DNA from: Carnobacterium viridans
Lineage (GTDB): Bacteria; Bacillota; Bacilli; Lactobacillales; Carnobacteriaceae
Length of the DNA: 64,000 nt
Direction of reading: 5' to 3'
NCBI RefSeq assembly: GCF_900102725.1
Contig: NZ_FNJW01000003.1
Location: 54,209 to 118,208 of the forward strand
Below the pieces are notes generated by a model. The model did no database searches. It saw nothing but the letters and a program-made list of their open reading frames with translations, and was not told the DNA's origin. Position numbers and translations under genes: made by a program. Positions within the stretch are counted from its first letter, which is position 1, and the number at the start of each line of letters is the position of its first letter. Positions 47,961 to 57,392 of the stretch are shown here, in pieces.

Positions 47961-48305
47961 TTAATCGATTGTTCTAAAGTCAAACAAATCTATATCGTTT
48001 GCGGTAAAACAGACATGCGTAAATCGATTCATGGACTCGCGTCCATTATACAAGATCACTATAATATAGACGTTTTTGGTAATGGCCTATTTTTATTTTG
48101 TGGTGGAAGTCGAAATAAATATAAAGCTCTTTATTGGTAAGGTGCTGGCTTTATCCTGCTTTACAAGAGTCTTGAAAATGGTGTGATTCAATGGCCCCGA
48201 ACCAAAGAAGAAGTTCGAACGATTACCCAACAAGAACTGAGATGGATTTTGGAAGGGTTGAAAATTGATCAACCAAAAGCAATAAAGAAAGTGAAACATG
48301 GGTAA
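47961..48305 (+). pseudogene. IS66 TnpB (Orf2) with nonsense codon
   Basis: The frame reads KVKQIYIVCGKTDMRKSIHG, GLFLFCGGSRNKYKALYW, then TAA at 48138-48140 where the family has Glu, and resumes GAGFILLYKSLENGVIQWPR to KKVKHG. The start codon is also out of frame (ATG ATA GG TTA). Confidence 0.8.
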
Positions 48306-48398
48306 TTAAACTAATTTTAAAACAGCCAAAAACGTTGTGAAATCAACGATTTTAGCTGTTTTTTAGTATGTGTTTCCTGGTATAATAAGGGTATCGAA

Positions 48399-49848
48399 GT
48401 GAAAAAAAGGCAGGTGTGGAAAATGAATGAATTAGAACAAATCTTGATCAAAAAACTAGAGTTAGCAAATGAACAAAACAGACAGTTAACTGAGCAGTTA
48501 GCATTATTAACGGAACAAGTGCAGCTGTTAACTCAAAAGTTATTTGGTCGTTCTAGTGAAAAGTCTAAAATAACACCAACTGTTGAAAACCAGCTGATTT
48601 TATTTACGGACGAAGATCTAAACCTGTTTAATGAGGCAGAGATCGATCAAGACAAAAAAGCACCTGAAATCAGTCAATTAGAAGATCTGAAAGTGAAAAG
48701 ACATACGATGGGATAAAAAAAAAGAGGATAAAAGAACTCCCAGTCGTCAATGTTAAATTTCTATTACATGAAGAAGAATGCCATTGTGACTGGTACAATA
48801 CAGAATTAAAAATAATAGGAAAAGAAGAAGTTCGACAAGAAGTTGAATTTATTCCTGCTCACCTGAAGGGGAGAAAAATTATGCGCTATGCTTATGAGTG
48901 TCCAACTTGTAAGAAAGATGGTGCAGACGCTATTGTAAAAGCTCCAACACCTGCGCCTGTTATCCCTAGAAGTTTAGCTTCTGCAAGTTCAGTAGCCTGG
49001 TTAATGCATCAAAATTTGAATTGAGTATCCCTTTCTATCGTCAAGAAAAAGAATGGGGAAATTATGGAATCGTACTTAGTCGTGCCACTATGGCCAATTG
49101 GGTTATCACAGTTTCTAACCTATGGTTAAAGCCTATGTATGACTTATTACATAAGCAGTTACTGCAATCACGAGCGATCCATGTAGATGAAACGACGATG
49201 CAGGTTTTAAAAGAGCCAAATAAACCGGCTACCTCAAAGTCCTATATGTGGCTTTACCAAAGTAGCAAAGATGCCTCTGAGCAAATGGCGCTTTACCACT
49301 ATAAATCTACTCGAGCAGGAGAAAATGCGCGTAATTTTTTAGAAGGCTATCACGGTTTTATGCATTGTGATGGATATGAAGGCTACAATAAAGTTACGGA
49401 TGCCACACGTGTCGGCTGTTGGGCTCACCTACGGAAAGAAAAAGCAATGCCAATCTTAACTAATTTTTGGAATTGGGTAGAGCAGACAAATGCGTTAAAG
49501 AATTCCATACTTGGAAAAGCATTGCAGTATGAAAAAAATCAAAAGGTTTACTTAATGAACTACCTTGAAGATGGGGAATGTCACCTCTCAAATAATCTAG
49601 CAGAGCGCAGCATTCGTCCATTCGTAGTTGGTCGTAAAGCTTGGAATTTTTCTACCAGTACCAAAGGTGCAACAGCGAGTGGTGGTGTTTATAGTTTAAT
49701 CCAAACGGCAAAACTAAATTGGTTAAATCCGTATAAGTATCTTCATTACTTATTTGAAGAACTGCCTGATACACCATTTAAAGAATACCCTGAATTACTT
49801 CAAGCGCTATTGCCATGGAGTGTGGAAGTTCAAGAAGATTACAGATAA
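48399..49848 (+). pseudogene. IS66 TnpC with two frameshifts and an internal deletion
   Basis: Part 1 (48399-48716) is the coiled-coil start, ending in an A9 run. Part 2 (about 48720-49020) has HEEECHCDWYN and YECPTCKKDG. Part 3 (to 49848) has SIPFYRQEKEWGNYGI, HVDETTMQVL, HCDGYEGYNK and NNLAERSIRPFVVGRKAW. Part 2 ends one base out of frame at CAAAATTTG (49010-49018). In part 3, HLRK joins EKAMPILTNFW directly, so about 60-80 residues are missing. Confidence 0.85.
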
Positions 49849-49886
49849 CCCTCACTATAATATAAAAACATTATAGCAAGGGTTAT
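49845..49886. terminator. Terminator of IS66 element 2
   Basis: ATAACCCT...CTATAAT pairs with ATTATAG...AGGGTTAT around an A-rich loop. It starts at the tnpC stop codon. Confidence 0.7.
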
Positions 49887-50064
49887 TTGTCATAGCTAGA
49901 TACCGTTTCATTTTGCGCTTACGATTATCCTATTGATAATCCAAGTATCTCCTTTTAACTGAAACAAGCCAAGATAGGGATGATCAAGAATAAAAAATAG
50001 CATCTAAAAGACTATCTAGTTGAGCTTTCCCACTAGTTGGTCTCTTAGGTACTATCTCTATTTT

Positions 50065-51057
50065 TTATAAAGCGATTTGTGTTCCAACTCCAAGTTTTTT
50101 AGCTTTTACAAGAATCTTTTCAGCTGTCACAACATCCAATACCGCTGTTCCAACCGTTTTAAAAACAGTTATGTCTTCTTCATTTTCACGACCTAAAATT
50201 TTACCTAACATCACTTCACCAAGATCTCCTTGGTAGTGACTTCTTTCTACTAAACCTTCTTTTAACGGAGTAATGATATCGCCAGCTTCTGCCAGAACAC
50301 CTTCCATTGTATCGAAGATAACTTTATCTGCACGAACAATGATTTCGCTTGGTAATTCGTGCATTTCAGGAGTATACGCTCCAACACCATTAACATGAGC
50401 ACCATTTTTTACATGTTCTCCAGAAAATGTTGCACGTCTAGATGTTGTCACAGAAGTAATAATATCTGCGCCTTTAACCGCTTCTTCTGAATTGTCTACT
50501 GCAATTAATTTCGTATTAAAATGTGCAAATTGTTCTGACATCTCTTTTACAAATTGTTCACAACGCTCTTTGTCAATATCTACTATCCTTACTTCGTCTA
50601 ATGAACGAACCGTTAACATCGCTTCTAGTTGAGAAATAGCTTGTCCACCCGTTCCGATTAAAGCAGCAATTTTAGCATCTTTACGAGCTAAAATATCTGT
50701 TGCCGCTCCCTGAACAGCTCCAGTGCGTAGTTGTGTTAGATAAGTGCCATCCATCATTGCTTCTACTATTCCCGTTTCAGCATTTAGTAAAACCATCGTT
50801 GCTGGCACACTTGGTAAATTCTTTTCAATATTACCAGGGTAAATCGAAACAATCTTAACTCCCAAAGCTTGGTTGTTGCCAGCGACATAGGCTGGCATAT
50901 ATAAGCTTTGCCCGCCATGTTCAGGAACATCAATATTTGTACGCAACGGAACTGTGCTTTTCCCTTGTGAGAAAAGACGTAAAGCTTCTTTATCTGCTTG
51001 AATAGCTTCCTCCATTGTAAAAACAGTTTGCATTTCTTTTTTCGTCAATACAATCAT
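50065..51057 (-). CDS. Ornithine cyclodeaminase / mu-crystallin family dehydrogenase
   Basis: The 330-residue protein has the OCD/mu-crystallin plan: N-terminal substrate-binding part with LGVKIVSIYPGN (Lys68) and TYLTQLRTGAVQG (Arg111), and a Rossmann domain with GTGGQA (135-140). The substrate could be ornithine (to proline and ammonia), alanine, or a cyclic imino acid reduced with NAD(P)H; sequence alone does not decide. It is probably in one operon with the downstream-facing permease: TSUP gene first, then this gene 84 bp later. The ATG has an AGGAGAG ribosome binding site. Confidence 0.88.
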   Translation of the reverse strand: MIVLTKKEMQTVFTMEEAIQADKEALRLFSQGKSTVPLRTNIDVPEHGGQSLYMPAYVAGNNQALGVKIVSIYPGNIEKNLPSVPATMVLLNAETGIVEAMMDGTYLTQLRTGAVQGAATDILARKDAKIAALIGTGGQAISQLEAMLTVRSLDEVRIVDIDKERCEQFVKEMSEQFAHFNTKLIAVDNSEEAVKGADIITSVTTSRRATFSGEHVKNGAHVNGVGAYTPEMHELPSEIIVRADKVIFDTMEGVLAEAGDIITPLKEGLVERSHYQGDLGEVMLGKILGRENEEDITVFKTVGTAVLDVVTAEKILVKAKKLGVGTQIAL

Positions 51058-51141
51058 TCTTCTCTCTCCTTCTTAAAACTTATTTCAGATACCTTTTAAC
51101 CACAATCTCTTGAACTTATTTTTTTATTTCTTTTGTATCTT

Positions 51142-52032
51142 TTAGTTAGCACTATCTGTTAAGTCCATTTTAGATTTACGCATTTCTAAAACCATAGTAA
51201 CAGCTGTATAAAGCAAAATCACAATAACCAACCATTGAAGCATACCAACGTTTAATGATTTAACAAAGTAAACGGCTGTCAATACACCTAGTACTCCAAA
51301 TGTAGAGGTAAATAACGTGATTTTACGACTATACTCACCAAATTTAACGAATTGCATACTTCCGATTGGAACTGAGAATGTTGCTGCTCCCATCATGATG
51401 GGGAAAGCTACTGCTGGATTCATGCCTAAAGCATAAACCGTAGCCATTGTTAGCGCATATGAACCAATACCAATATTGTTTAATGCACCATAAGCAAATA
51501 ATAAAACACCGGCTGTTACTAATTTTAGACCATATAATTCAGTTGCCGTTCCATTGGAAGGAATTAAATTGAATTTTCCAGCTAAAATTAACAATGCAGC
51601 AATAGTCAAACCGATTGAAATAAATTGTTTAATTGTTTTTTCTGGTAATTTCACAACAAAACGTGGTCCTACATATGCTCCAATGACTTGACTGATAATA
51701 CAAACAGCTAATGTTTTAAGACCAACATCAATCGATGTGATATATAATAGGGCCATTGCCGCTACTGGAATAACACATTGTGCATTTAATGTTCCTGGTA
51801 GTTTCTTTAGAGGCACCCATTTCAACTTTCGATACAAGACTGTTCCAATAGCAAAATCTGATACGCCAAAAGTGGAAAGTAAAAACGTGAAGAATGAAGT
51901 AAATGGAAGTGCCAATGTACTAGCAGGTTCAGTCATAATTTCATTTTTATGCTTTACCAAATCTTTCACAAAAGAAAATACAAAAAATAAGTTCACAATC
52001 ACAATCAAAGATAATAATACCCTAGTCATCAT
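51142..52032 (-). CDS. TauE/SafE (TSUP) family membrane permease
   Basis: The protein is about 296 residues with eight to nine hydrophobic segments and a FTSFFTFLLSTFGVSDFAIGT start typical of the TSUP family, whose members export sulfite or small organosulfonates and carboxylates. I start at ATG 52032, five bases after GGAGG. The longer frame at 52047 starts inside the ribosome binding region. It lies between a TrmB-type regulator and an OCD enzyme, which suggests the three handle the same compound. Confidence 0.85.
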   Translation of the reverse strand: MMTRVLLSLIVIVNLFFVFSFVKDLVKHKNEIMTEPASTLALPFTSFFTFLLSTFGVSDFAIGTVLYRKLKWVPLKKLPGTLNAQCVIPVAAMALLYITSIDVGLKTLAVCIISQVIGAYVGPRFVVKLPEKTIKQFISIGLTIAALLILAGKFNLIPSNGTATELYGLKLVTAGVLLFAYGALNNIGIGSYALTMATVYALGMNPAVAFPIMMGAATFSVPIGSMQFVKFGEYSRKITLFTSTFGVLGVLTAVYFVKSLNVGMLQWLVIVILLYTAVTMVLEMRKSKMDLTDSAN

Positions 52033-52052
52033 AGTTTCCTCCAACAATTTTT

Positions 52053-52853
52053 TTAGTTTTTATAAATATTTCTAACATCCATTAAATCTTTTCCAAATAC
52101 TTCTTTTGCCGGATCTTCTAGTTGTTTAATCATGCGTAAATTATAGGCATCATGGATAATGTACTCTTTGGCTAATTTAACCATCGAATGATTTCTTGTC
52201 CAGATAACATCTGGCTGATCTGTTGGTAATGTCCCATACACTACTTCTTTTGAATCTGCTACTAAGCTAATCCAACGACTGCCATAATCTTTTAATTTGT
52301 CTTCTTCAAAGCCATGTTTATAAAAACGAGTAAATGGTAATTCATATCGCTGTTCTTGACTAAATAAAATAACAATGAAATTCTCTAATCGCTGTTCAGC
52401 TTTGGTGAGCAAATCTACCATTTCTATTGTTAAATCTTCTTCCCAAACTTGTAGATACAAATCTTTTTTTGAACTTTCAATTAATTCATTTACTTTTTCA
52501 ATCACTCGGTTGTATTCAGAAAAATTCCATAACGTTTCTGTTATTTCTGTTTCTTCAATACTGCCTAAAATTTTTTCAATTTCTTCAAAATCACTTTTCA
52601 TTTTCTTCTTTAATTGCTCAATCACTTTTTCAACTGGCTGAGCCATATACCGCACTGGATCTGTATTGCTACAAATAACTAAACCTTTTTTTAACAGGAC
52701 ATTTAGCGTATTGTATACCTTCGAGCGAGGGACACTTGAATTCTTGCTTACTTCATAACCTGTCTGACTACATTTTTTTAATAAGGCAATGTAAACTAAT
52801 GTTTCATATTCTGAAAATTGATACTCTTTCATAATCGCTATTGCTCGATTCAT
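52053..52853 (-). CDS. TrmB-family transcriptional regulator
   Basis: The 266-residue protein has an N-terminal winged helix (EYQFSEYETLVYIALLKKCS, VPRSKVYNTLNVLLKKGLV), a coiled-coil linker (about 75-100) and a C-terminal phospholipase-D-like ligand domain as in TrmB proteins. The last region includes DQPDVIWTRNHSMVKLAKEY. GGGAGGG precedes the ATG. It is 20 nt upstream of the permease start in the same direction and probably senses the compound moved or made by the next two genes. Confidence 0.85.
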   Translation of the reverse strand: MNRAIAIMKEYQFSEYETLVYIALLKKCSQTGYEVSKNSSVPRSKVYNTLNVLLKKGLVICSNTDPVRYMAQPVEKVIEQLKKKMKSDFEEIEKILGSIEETEITETLWNFSEYNRVIEKVNELIESSKKDLYLQVWEEDLTIEMVDLLTKAEQRLENFIVILFSQEQRYELPFTRFYKHGFEEDKLKDYGSRWISLVADSKEVVYGTLPTDQPDVIWTRNHSMVKLAKEYIIHDAYNLRMIKQLEDPAKEVFGKDLMDVRNIYKN

Positions 52854-53443
52854 TTCCCTCCCCCTTTATTAAGTGATTAGCCTCACTTATTCGCTCTTTT
52901 TATTTAGGAGCTACCTTCAGTAACTACTATAATCCTAAATCATTTCACTGTCAATCGTTTTGTGAATGTTTTATCTTGTTTTTCTGTTTTTTTTTTTTAG
53001 ATAGTCACTTATCTCTATAGGTTATACTAGGTTTTAGATAATTTCATATTAATCCTTGATCGATAAAACACAATATCAATAATTAAATCAGGTTTTACCT
53101 GTATTCGTTTACAATAAATCACTACATAGAACAGACCAAAAGATAAGTATGAATTATTCAGGTAAGTAGTTAGGGACTCTTTAGGTGAAAAAAAATTTCT
53201 ATAGCGAAATAAAGTGAAAGAAAATAGTTTTTGAGATTATTGACTTATTTTTCTATTCTCAGATAGGAATTTATTGGGCTGAAAGAGGCCTCCAACACGT
53301 TAATTAACATTAATCAAGCTGAATTGACAAAGCCTTAATCCAACAAAAATCGGATCCGCTCAGGGTGCCTGACGATACAAAAAAAATAAATAATCTTTGT
53401 ATTTCAACTTTTGAAAAAACTTACTTTTTATCCTTTATCTTTT
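52854..53443. other. Gene-free region between TrmB operon and conjugation operon
   Basis: Contains the promoter side of the TrmB operon and the 3' end of the trs operon. I saw AT-rich sequence, a TTAATTAA palindrome (53299-53306), a CGGATCCG palindrome (53351-53358) and short T runs, but no open frame with a ribosome binding site and no clear origin of transfer. Confidence 0.4.
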
Positions 53444-54301
53444 TTATTTTGCTGCAGAAGCTGCACTTGTTACACTTTTTGCTCGCATCATGTACATTCG
53501 AGTAGCCATTTTACCACCTTGCATAGTTGCTTTACCAGATCCTGTTCCATACCACATGCTTCTTAAAACACTTGGCCCACGAATAATTAATACGCCAAAA
53601 CCAATTAGCAACATAAAACTATACCATTCAAACGTTGTACTAGATAATACTTCTACAATTCCGACCATTAAACCCATCTGTACAATAATGCTCACAATTT
53701 GGCTCAGAAATTCGCGCCACCATACAGACATATAATTGTATTCCTCATTGATAATAGATATCGCTGCCCAGACACTCAACAACTCCAACAAGACAAGATC
53801 CGCATGATAAATACAAATTTTGATTAAGAATGTCGCAAATACAATCAATAAGAATAAAAGTAATATAAGTGTACTGGTAACATTAGGAGCGACTTGCGAG
53901 ACGTCTTCTATGTTAATAAAAGAATTGATTTTTTCTGCAGTCATACCACCAATTGAACTAAACATCCATTCTCCTAATGGATAGACAATCATATCGAGTG
54001 AAAAAATTAAAATTAAAGGTAAAATTAGTACCATTGCACTAGCCTTAAAAGAATCGACAATCAATCCCCATACAGAAGCATCTCGACTACCTTCAGCTTC
54101 AGATAATAAGAAAATCAATACTTTTGCTAGAGCAATTGTAACCAACATTACACCACCAAAAGCTATAAAAATTCCATACAGTTGAGAGAAAAAACCACTC
54201 AGTGCATTGTGATCAAAAATAAGCTTTCCTAAAAGGTTAAAGGTTGTTTCTAGCAAATCTGTAATCCAGTCTGAAAACATTTTGGAAATCCTTTCTCCCA
54301 T
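53444..54301 (-). CDS. trsL: Conjugal transfer membrane protein, TrsL/VirB6-like
   Basis: The protein is about 285 residues with some six hydrophobic segments (for example GIFIAFGGVMLVTIALAKVL and LILLLFLLIVFATFLIKICI), an acidic loop, and a positively charged Gly/Met-rich tail. It fits the polytopic TrsL/VirB6 channel component. I start at ATG 54301, ten bases after AAGGTG. An alternative GTG at 54310 overlaps the preceding lipoprotein gene. Last gene of the operon. Confidence 0.7.
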   Translation of the reverse strand: MGERISKMFSDWITDLLETTFNLLGKLIFDHNALSGFFSQLYGIFIAFGGVMLVTIALAKVLIFLLSEAEGSRDASVWGLIVDSFKASAMVLILPLILIFSLDMIVYPLGEWMFSSIGGMTAEKINSFINIEDVSQVAPNVTSTLILLLFLLIVFATFLIKICIYHADLVLLELLSVWAAISIINEEYNYMSVWWREFLSQIVSIIVQMGLMVGIVEVLSSTTFEWYSFMLLIGFGVLIIRGPSVLRSMWYGTGSGKATMQGGKMATRMYMMRAKSVTSAASAAK

Positions 54302-54303
54302 AT

Positions 54304-54804
54304 TTACCACTCACCTTCTACAACAGAATTCAGTTTCCACTCTCCATCTTCTATATTCATTTCAATCTCTACCAAACTAGGTGTAATTGTAGATATACTT
54401 TCAATTGAAGCACTGTGATTTACTACTTCCAATTCAGGATTTACGTTACTTTCCTCAATACTAAACGCTTGCCAAAAAACACCATTATCATAACTTTCTT
54501 CACTTTCTCTTAAAAAAAATAAATCTTTACTAAATACAGCATCTGTATTGAATCCATAGTTTTCAACCTCTTCAGTAATTTCTTCTTGATAACTTTCTGT
54601 TAAGTAAGGAAAAACATCCTCTTCTAAATGAGCTAGTAAATCATCGTTATCTAAATCAGAAAAACGTTCTCGCTCTTCGTGTAGATTCAAAAAACTTTCT
54701 AACTGGTCTGTACTCTTTTCTAGTGCCTCTTCTTCGTTAAAGCCACATCCGGATAAAAATAATAAAACGCTCAATAACATTAACCCTTTCGTTCCTTTAA
54801 TCAT
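54304..54804 (-). CDS. Conjugation-operon lipoprotein
   Basis: The 166-residue protein has a lipoprotein signal (LLFLSGC, lipidated Cys20), then an acidic helical domain. I know no specific function. Its place between the coupling protein and the VirB6-like gene, with small overlaps on both sides, makes it part of the transfer machine or an entry-exclusion factor. Confidence 0.65.
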   Translation of the reverse strand: MIKGTKGLMLLSVLLFLSGCGFNEEEALEKSTDQLESFLNLHEERERFSDLDNDDLLAHLEEDVFPYLTESYQEEITEEVENYGFNTDAVFSKDLFFLRESEESYDNGVFWQAFSIEESNVNPELEVVNHSASIESISTITPSLVEIEMNIEDGEWKLNSVVEGEW

Positions 54805-54820
54805 TACGTCACTACCTTCC

Positions 54821-56338
54821 TCAGTTCATTGACTTAAAAAAGCCGGAAGCTTCAGTTATTATTTCTTGTTCTTTTTGCTCTTTTGCTTTTTCTCGTTCTA
54901 CAGACTCATCCTTTTCTCGTTCGGTTCGATTCTCAGCGTTTGATTGCATATAGTCTTGATAGTTTTCTTTATCTTGTTCGAATTTTTCTAGTTGTTCAGC
55001 TGTAGAATGTGGTGTGTAATCCCTTTGATTCAACAAAAATTTTGGTTGTGGAAACAACTCAAATTGGAAAGCTTTTTTTGCTTGAATGGGGCGTTTATTC
55101 TGAAAGACAATTAAACTCGTATCGTCTGGCATCTGCATAATTTCACCAGCCGTCATTAAATCTCTTCCGGTGTAACTTTGATTTTCACTGGAACTACTAG
55201 AGTTGTTCTCTTTTCCATGTTGTGTGCTCTCAGACTCGGTTTCAACCTTTACGGTAGCTTTATCCAATAATCGTTTAAAGTACTCCGCAGTAGTCGAATT
55301 TGCAGCATTTAAGCACGTTTTCACGGCACAGTTCCCTAAAATACTTTCCGCTTTTTTTTCACCATATTTATCCTGCAATTGCGTCAAAGTTTGGATAATA
55401 GTGGCCACTCCAATTCCATACCCTCTACAAGTAGCTAAAAACTCTTCATATCCAGGAAATTTACCTAAGTTTACAAATTCATCTAAAATAAAGTTCACTG
55501 ATTTTGGCAATTTTGAATGGTTTTCAGATGCAAAATCATAAAGTTCGTTAAATAACTGGCTAAAAAAGATATTGATTAACCCTTCCCAGGATTGATCCAT
55601 AACCGGAATAATCACGTAAAGCACCATTTTTTTTCGGCCAATATCTCGTAAATTAAAATCACTAAATCGCGTGAATTCGGCAACTTCATCATCCACAAAG
55701 TCGGATATTGTTGTTAGAAGGGACATAATGATACTGCCTTGCATGTCTCCTTTGGCTTTTTTATAGCCTAATTCATACGCTCGTCTAGCTGGGTGCTTGC
55801 GTTCAAGTTTTAAAAACTCTTCATCTAAGCCACTTTCGCCATCCTCATCTGATTCAGGGTCGAACTCTTGTAAAAAGTCTAAGATGCCCTCCATATTTCG
55901 TCTTTCAGGAGGCAATTCATACTTCACGAACAAAATAAGAGCCTTTAACAGTGCTCGTTGTGAGTAATACCAAACGTCTCTTTTACTGTCTTTGTTAGCA
56001 CTGTCCACAATTTTAGTCGCCACTGTGGTGGCATGAATGTCTTTTTTGACGTAATCAATAGGATTGTGTCGGTCAGAAGCCATCATATTTGCAAAATTCA
56101 GGACCCGGACGTCATAGCCTTGCTGCTGTTTAACGGCAGCTGTTTGCTCATAAACTTCTCCTTTTGGATCCGTCACAACGATGCTATTTTCCGTTTCATT
56201 ATAGACATTTGTAATCACAAAACTTTGGGTTTTAAAAGACCCCGGTCCTCCCATCACCATTATATTTCGATTGGGTTTTGATTCTGTGGGTTGAATAATG
56301 ACTTTACTATTTAAAATACCTAAAATGGTTCCTGTCAT
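54821..56338 (-). CDS. trsK: Type IV coupling protein (VirD4/TrsK-like ATPase)
   Basis: The 505-residue protein has nucleotide-binding GGPGSFKTQS (30-39), a Walker A in which Phe replaces the last Gly. It also has SIVVTDPKGEVYEQT and NFILDEFVNLGKFPG (Walker B with Asp-Glu), followed by CRGYGIGVATIIQTLTQL, the VirD4/TraG signature. A Ser/Gln-rich insert and a charged C-terminal tail follow. It would feed the relaxase-DNA complex to the channel. The N-terminal membrane part is on the separate upstream gene, whose stop it overlaps (ATGA). Confidence 0.92.
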   Translation of the reverse strand: MTGTILGILNSKVIIQPTESKPNRNIMVMGGPGSFKTQSFVITNVYNETENSIVVTDPKGEVYEQTAAVKQQQGYDVRVLNFANMMASDRHNPIDYVKKDIHATTVATKIVDSANKDSKRDVWYYSQRALLKALILFVKYELPPERRNMEGILDFLQEFDPESDEDGESGLDEEFLKLERKHPARRAYELGYKKAKGDMQGSIIMSLLTTISDFVDDEVAEFTRFSDFNLRDIGRKKMVLYVIIPVMDQSWEGLINIFFSQLFNELYDFASENHSKLPKSVNFILDEFVNLGKFPGYEEFLATCRGYGIGVATIIQTLTQLQDKYGEKKAESILGNCAVKTCLNAANSTTAEYFKRLLDKATVKVETESESTQHGKENNSSSSSENQSYTGRDLMTAGEIMQMPDDTSLIVFQNKRPIQAKKAFQFELFPQPKFLLNQRDYTPHSTAEQLEKFEQDKENYQDYMQSNAENRTEREKDESVEREKAKEQKEQEIITEASGFFKSMN

Positions 56339-56796
56339 CTGGTTTCCTCCCCTTCAGTTGGTTGATCAAGCGAAGCGGTAAAATTTTTCAGGATCTCTTG
56401 CTTAGATTGAGCCAGGTAATTTTTTCCGTCAAAAATCTCTTTTTCACGTGCCCAACGTGCTGAACCATGGTATTGGTTTCGTTCATCGGCTTCCCATCCC
56501 TCTTTCTTTTCTTTAGACGCTAATTTGATTTGAATAGAAGCACAATAAAGTAAAAGACCGATGGTTCCCATTATAAATAATGGATTTTTTGTTTCTATCA
56601 ATATTTGAATCGTTTGAAAAGGATGGAGAAGTGTCTCTTTTACTGTTTCAAGTAAGATAGTGGTCGTTAAAGACAATTTAAACTCGGAAAAGGTCATAAT
56701 CAATTGAGTCACCACTACTAAACACCACTCCGAAAGGACAAAACTAACGAGAAACCAAATGAGTTTCTTTTTTATTTTGTTTAAAAATTTTTCCAC
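56335..56796 (-). CDS. trsJ: Membrane partner of the coupling protein, TrsJ-like
   Basis: The 153-residue protein has two or three hydrophobic helices (LIWFLVSFVLSEWCLVVVTQ, LFIMGTIGLLLYCASIQI) and then NQYHGSARWAREKEIFDG, the GSARWA motif normally found just before the ATPase domain of VirD4 proteins. So a VirD4 protein is split here into membrane and motor genes. GTG start after AAGGGAGG. Confidence 0.78.
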   Translation of the reverse strand: MEKFLNKIKKKLIWFLVSFVLSEWCLVVVTQLIMTFSEFKLSLTTTILLETVKETLLHPFQTIQILIETKNPLFIMGTIGLLLYCASIQIKLASKEKKEGWEADERNQYHGSARWAREKEIFDGKNYLAQSKQEILKNFTASLDQPTEGEETR

Positions 56797-56817
56797 CGAA
56801 TGCCTCCCTTAACGACT

Positions 56818-57363
56818 TTAGTTGGTTGCTGTCAAACCTAGATTTGTTAACTGGCTAATGTGATACTCTCCATTAGTTTCAATGAGGGTTACTTGATACA
56901 GTTGCGGCAAACGAGAAACCACTTCATGATCCAACGAGTATTCAGTAGTTAATTGAACCAAAAAAATCAGTTCCTCAGTCGGATGAAGATAAATAGTCAG
57001 TTCCTTTAACTGATTCTTTACATCTAAAAGAGGCGGATCTGTAGAAGAAAGTTCTTTTAGTCGTTGAATGGTTTCATCTGTAGCCTTGTTTTGTAAGTGG
57101 TCGAAACGAGTAAGATAAGTAGCGTTATCGTAGTCTAAATAAGTACGTAATCCCTCTTCAATCACGGTCAGTTTCTTTTTATTCGCTACAGTGTCAGTAA
57201 ACTTATCCTCTTGATTGATTAGTTGTTCCATTGTTTTTAATTCTTTTTCTGTTTTTGAGAGCTTACTTTCTAGTCCTCGATTCGTTTGGTTTAAACTAAA
57301 GAGCGATACAATCAAAATAAGTACCGTTACGGTTCCAGTAACGGTTAGTAGTAATTTTTTCAT
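56818..57363 (-). CDS. trsH: Conjugal transfer protein, TrsH-like
   Basis: The 181-residue protein has one N-terminal membrane helix (LLLTVTGTVTVLILIVSLFS), a coiled coil (about 30-55) and a soluble NTF2-like domain. The layout resembles TrsH/VirB8-type scaffold proteins. Position between the lytic enzyme and TrsJ matches the pSK41 order, but the topoisomerase gene trsI that lies there in pSK41 is absent. Confidence 0.55.
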   Translation of the reverse strand: MKKLLLTVTGTVTVLILIVSLFSLNQTNRGLESKLSKTEKELKTMEQLINQEDKFTDTVANKKKLTVIEEGLRTYLDYDNATYLTRFDHLQNKATDETIQRLKELSSTDPPLLDVKNQLKELTIYLHPTEELIFLVQLTTEYSLDHEVVSRLPQLYQVTLIETNGEYHISQLTNLGLTATN

Positions 57364-57392
57364 CTCTATACCTCAATCTTTTAACTCATTCA

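Larger units (their letters stand above)
47676..49922 (+). mobile_element. IS66-family element 2, decayed
   Basis: Ends GTAAGCGCAAAATGAA (47676) and, inverted, the same 16 bases finishing at 49922. Genes tnpA, tnpB and tnpC follow on the plus strand, all damaged. The internal sequence and repeats differ from element 1, so these are two IS66 subtypes. Confidence 0.85.

Noticed and set aside
53300..53360. Possible origin of transfer at the TTAATTAA and CGGATCCG palindromes
   Set aside because: No nic-like motif, no relaxase gene nearby and no longer inverted repeat to support it.
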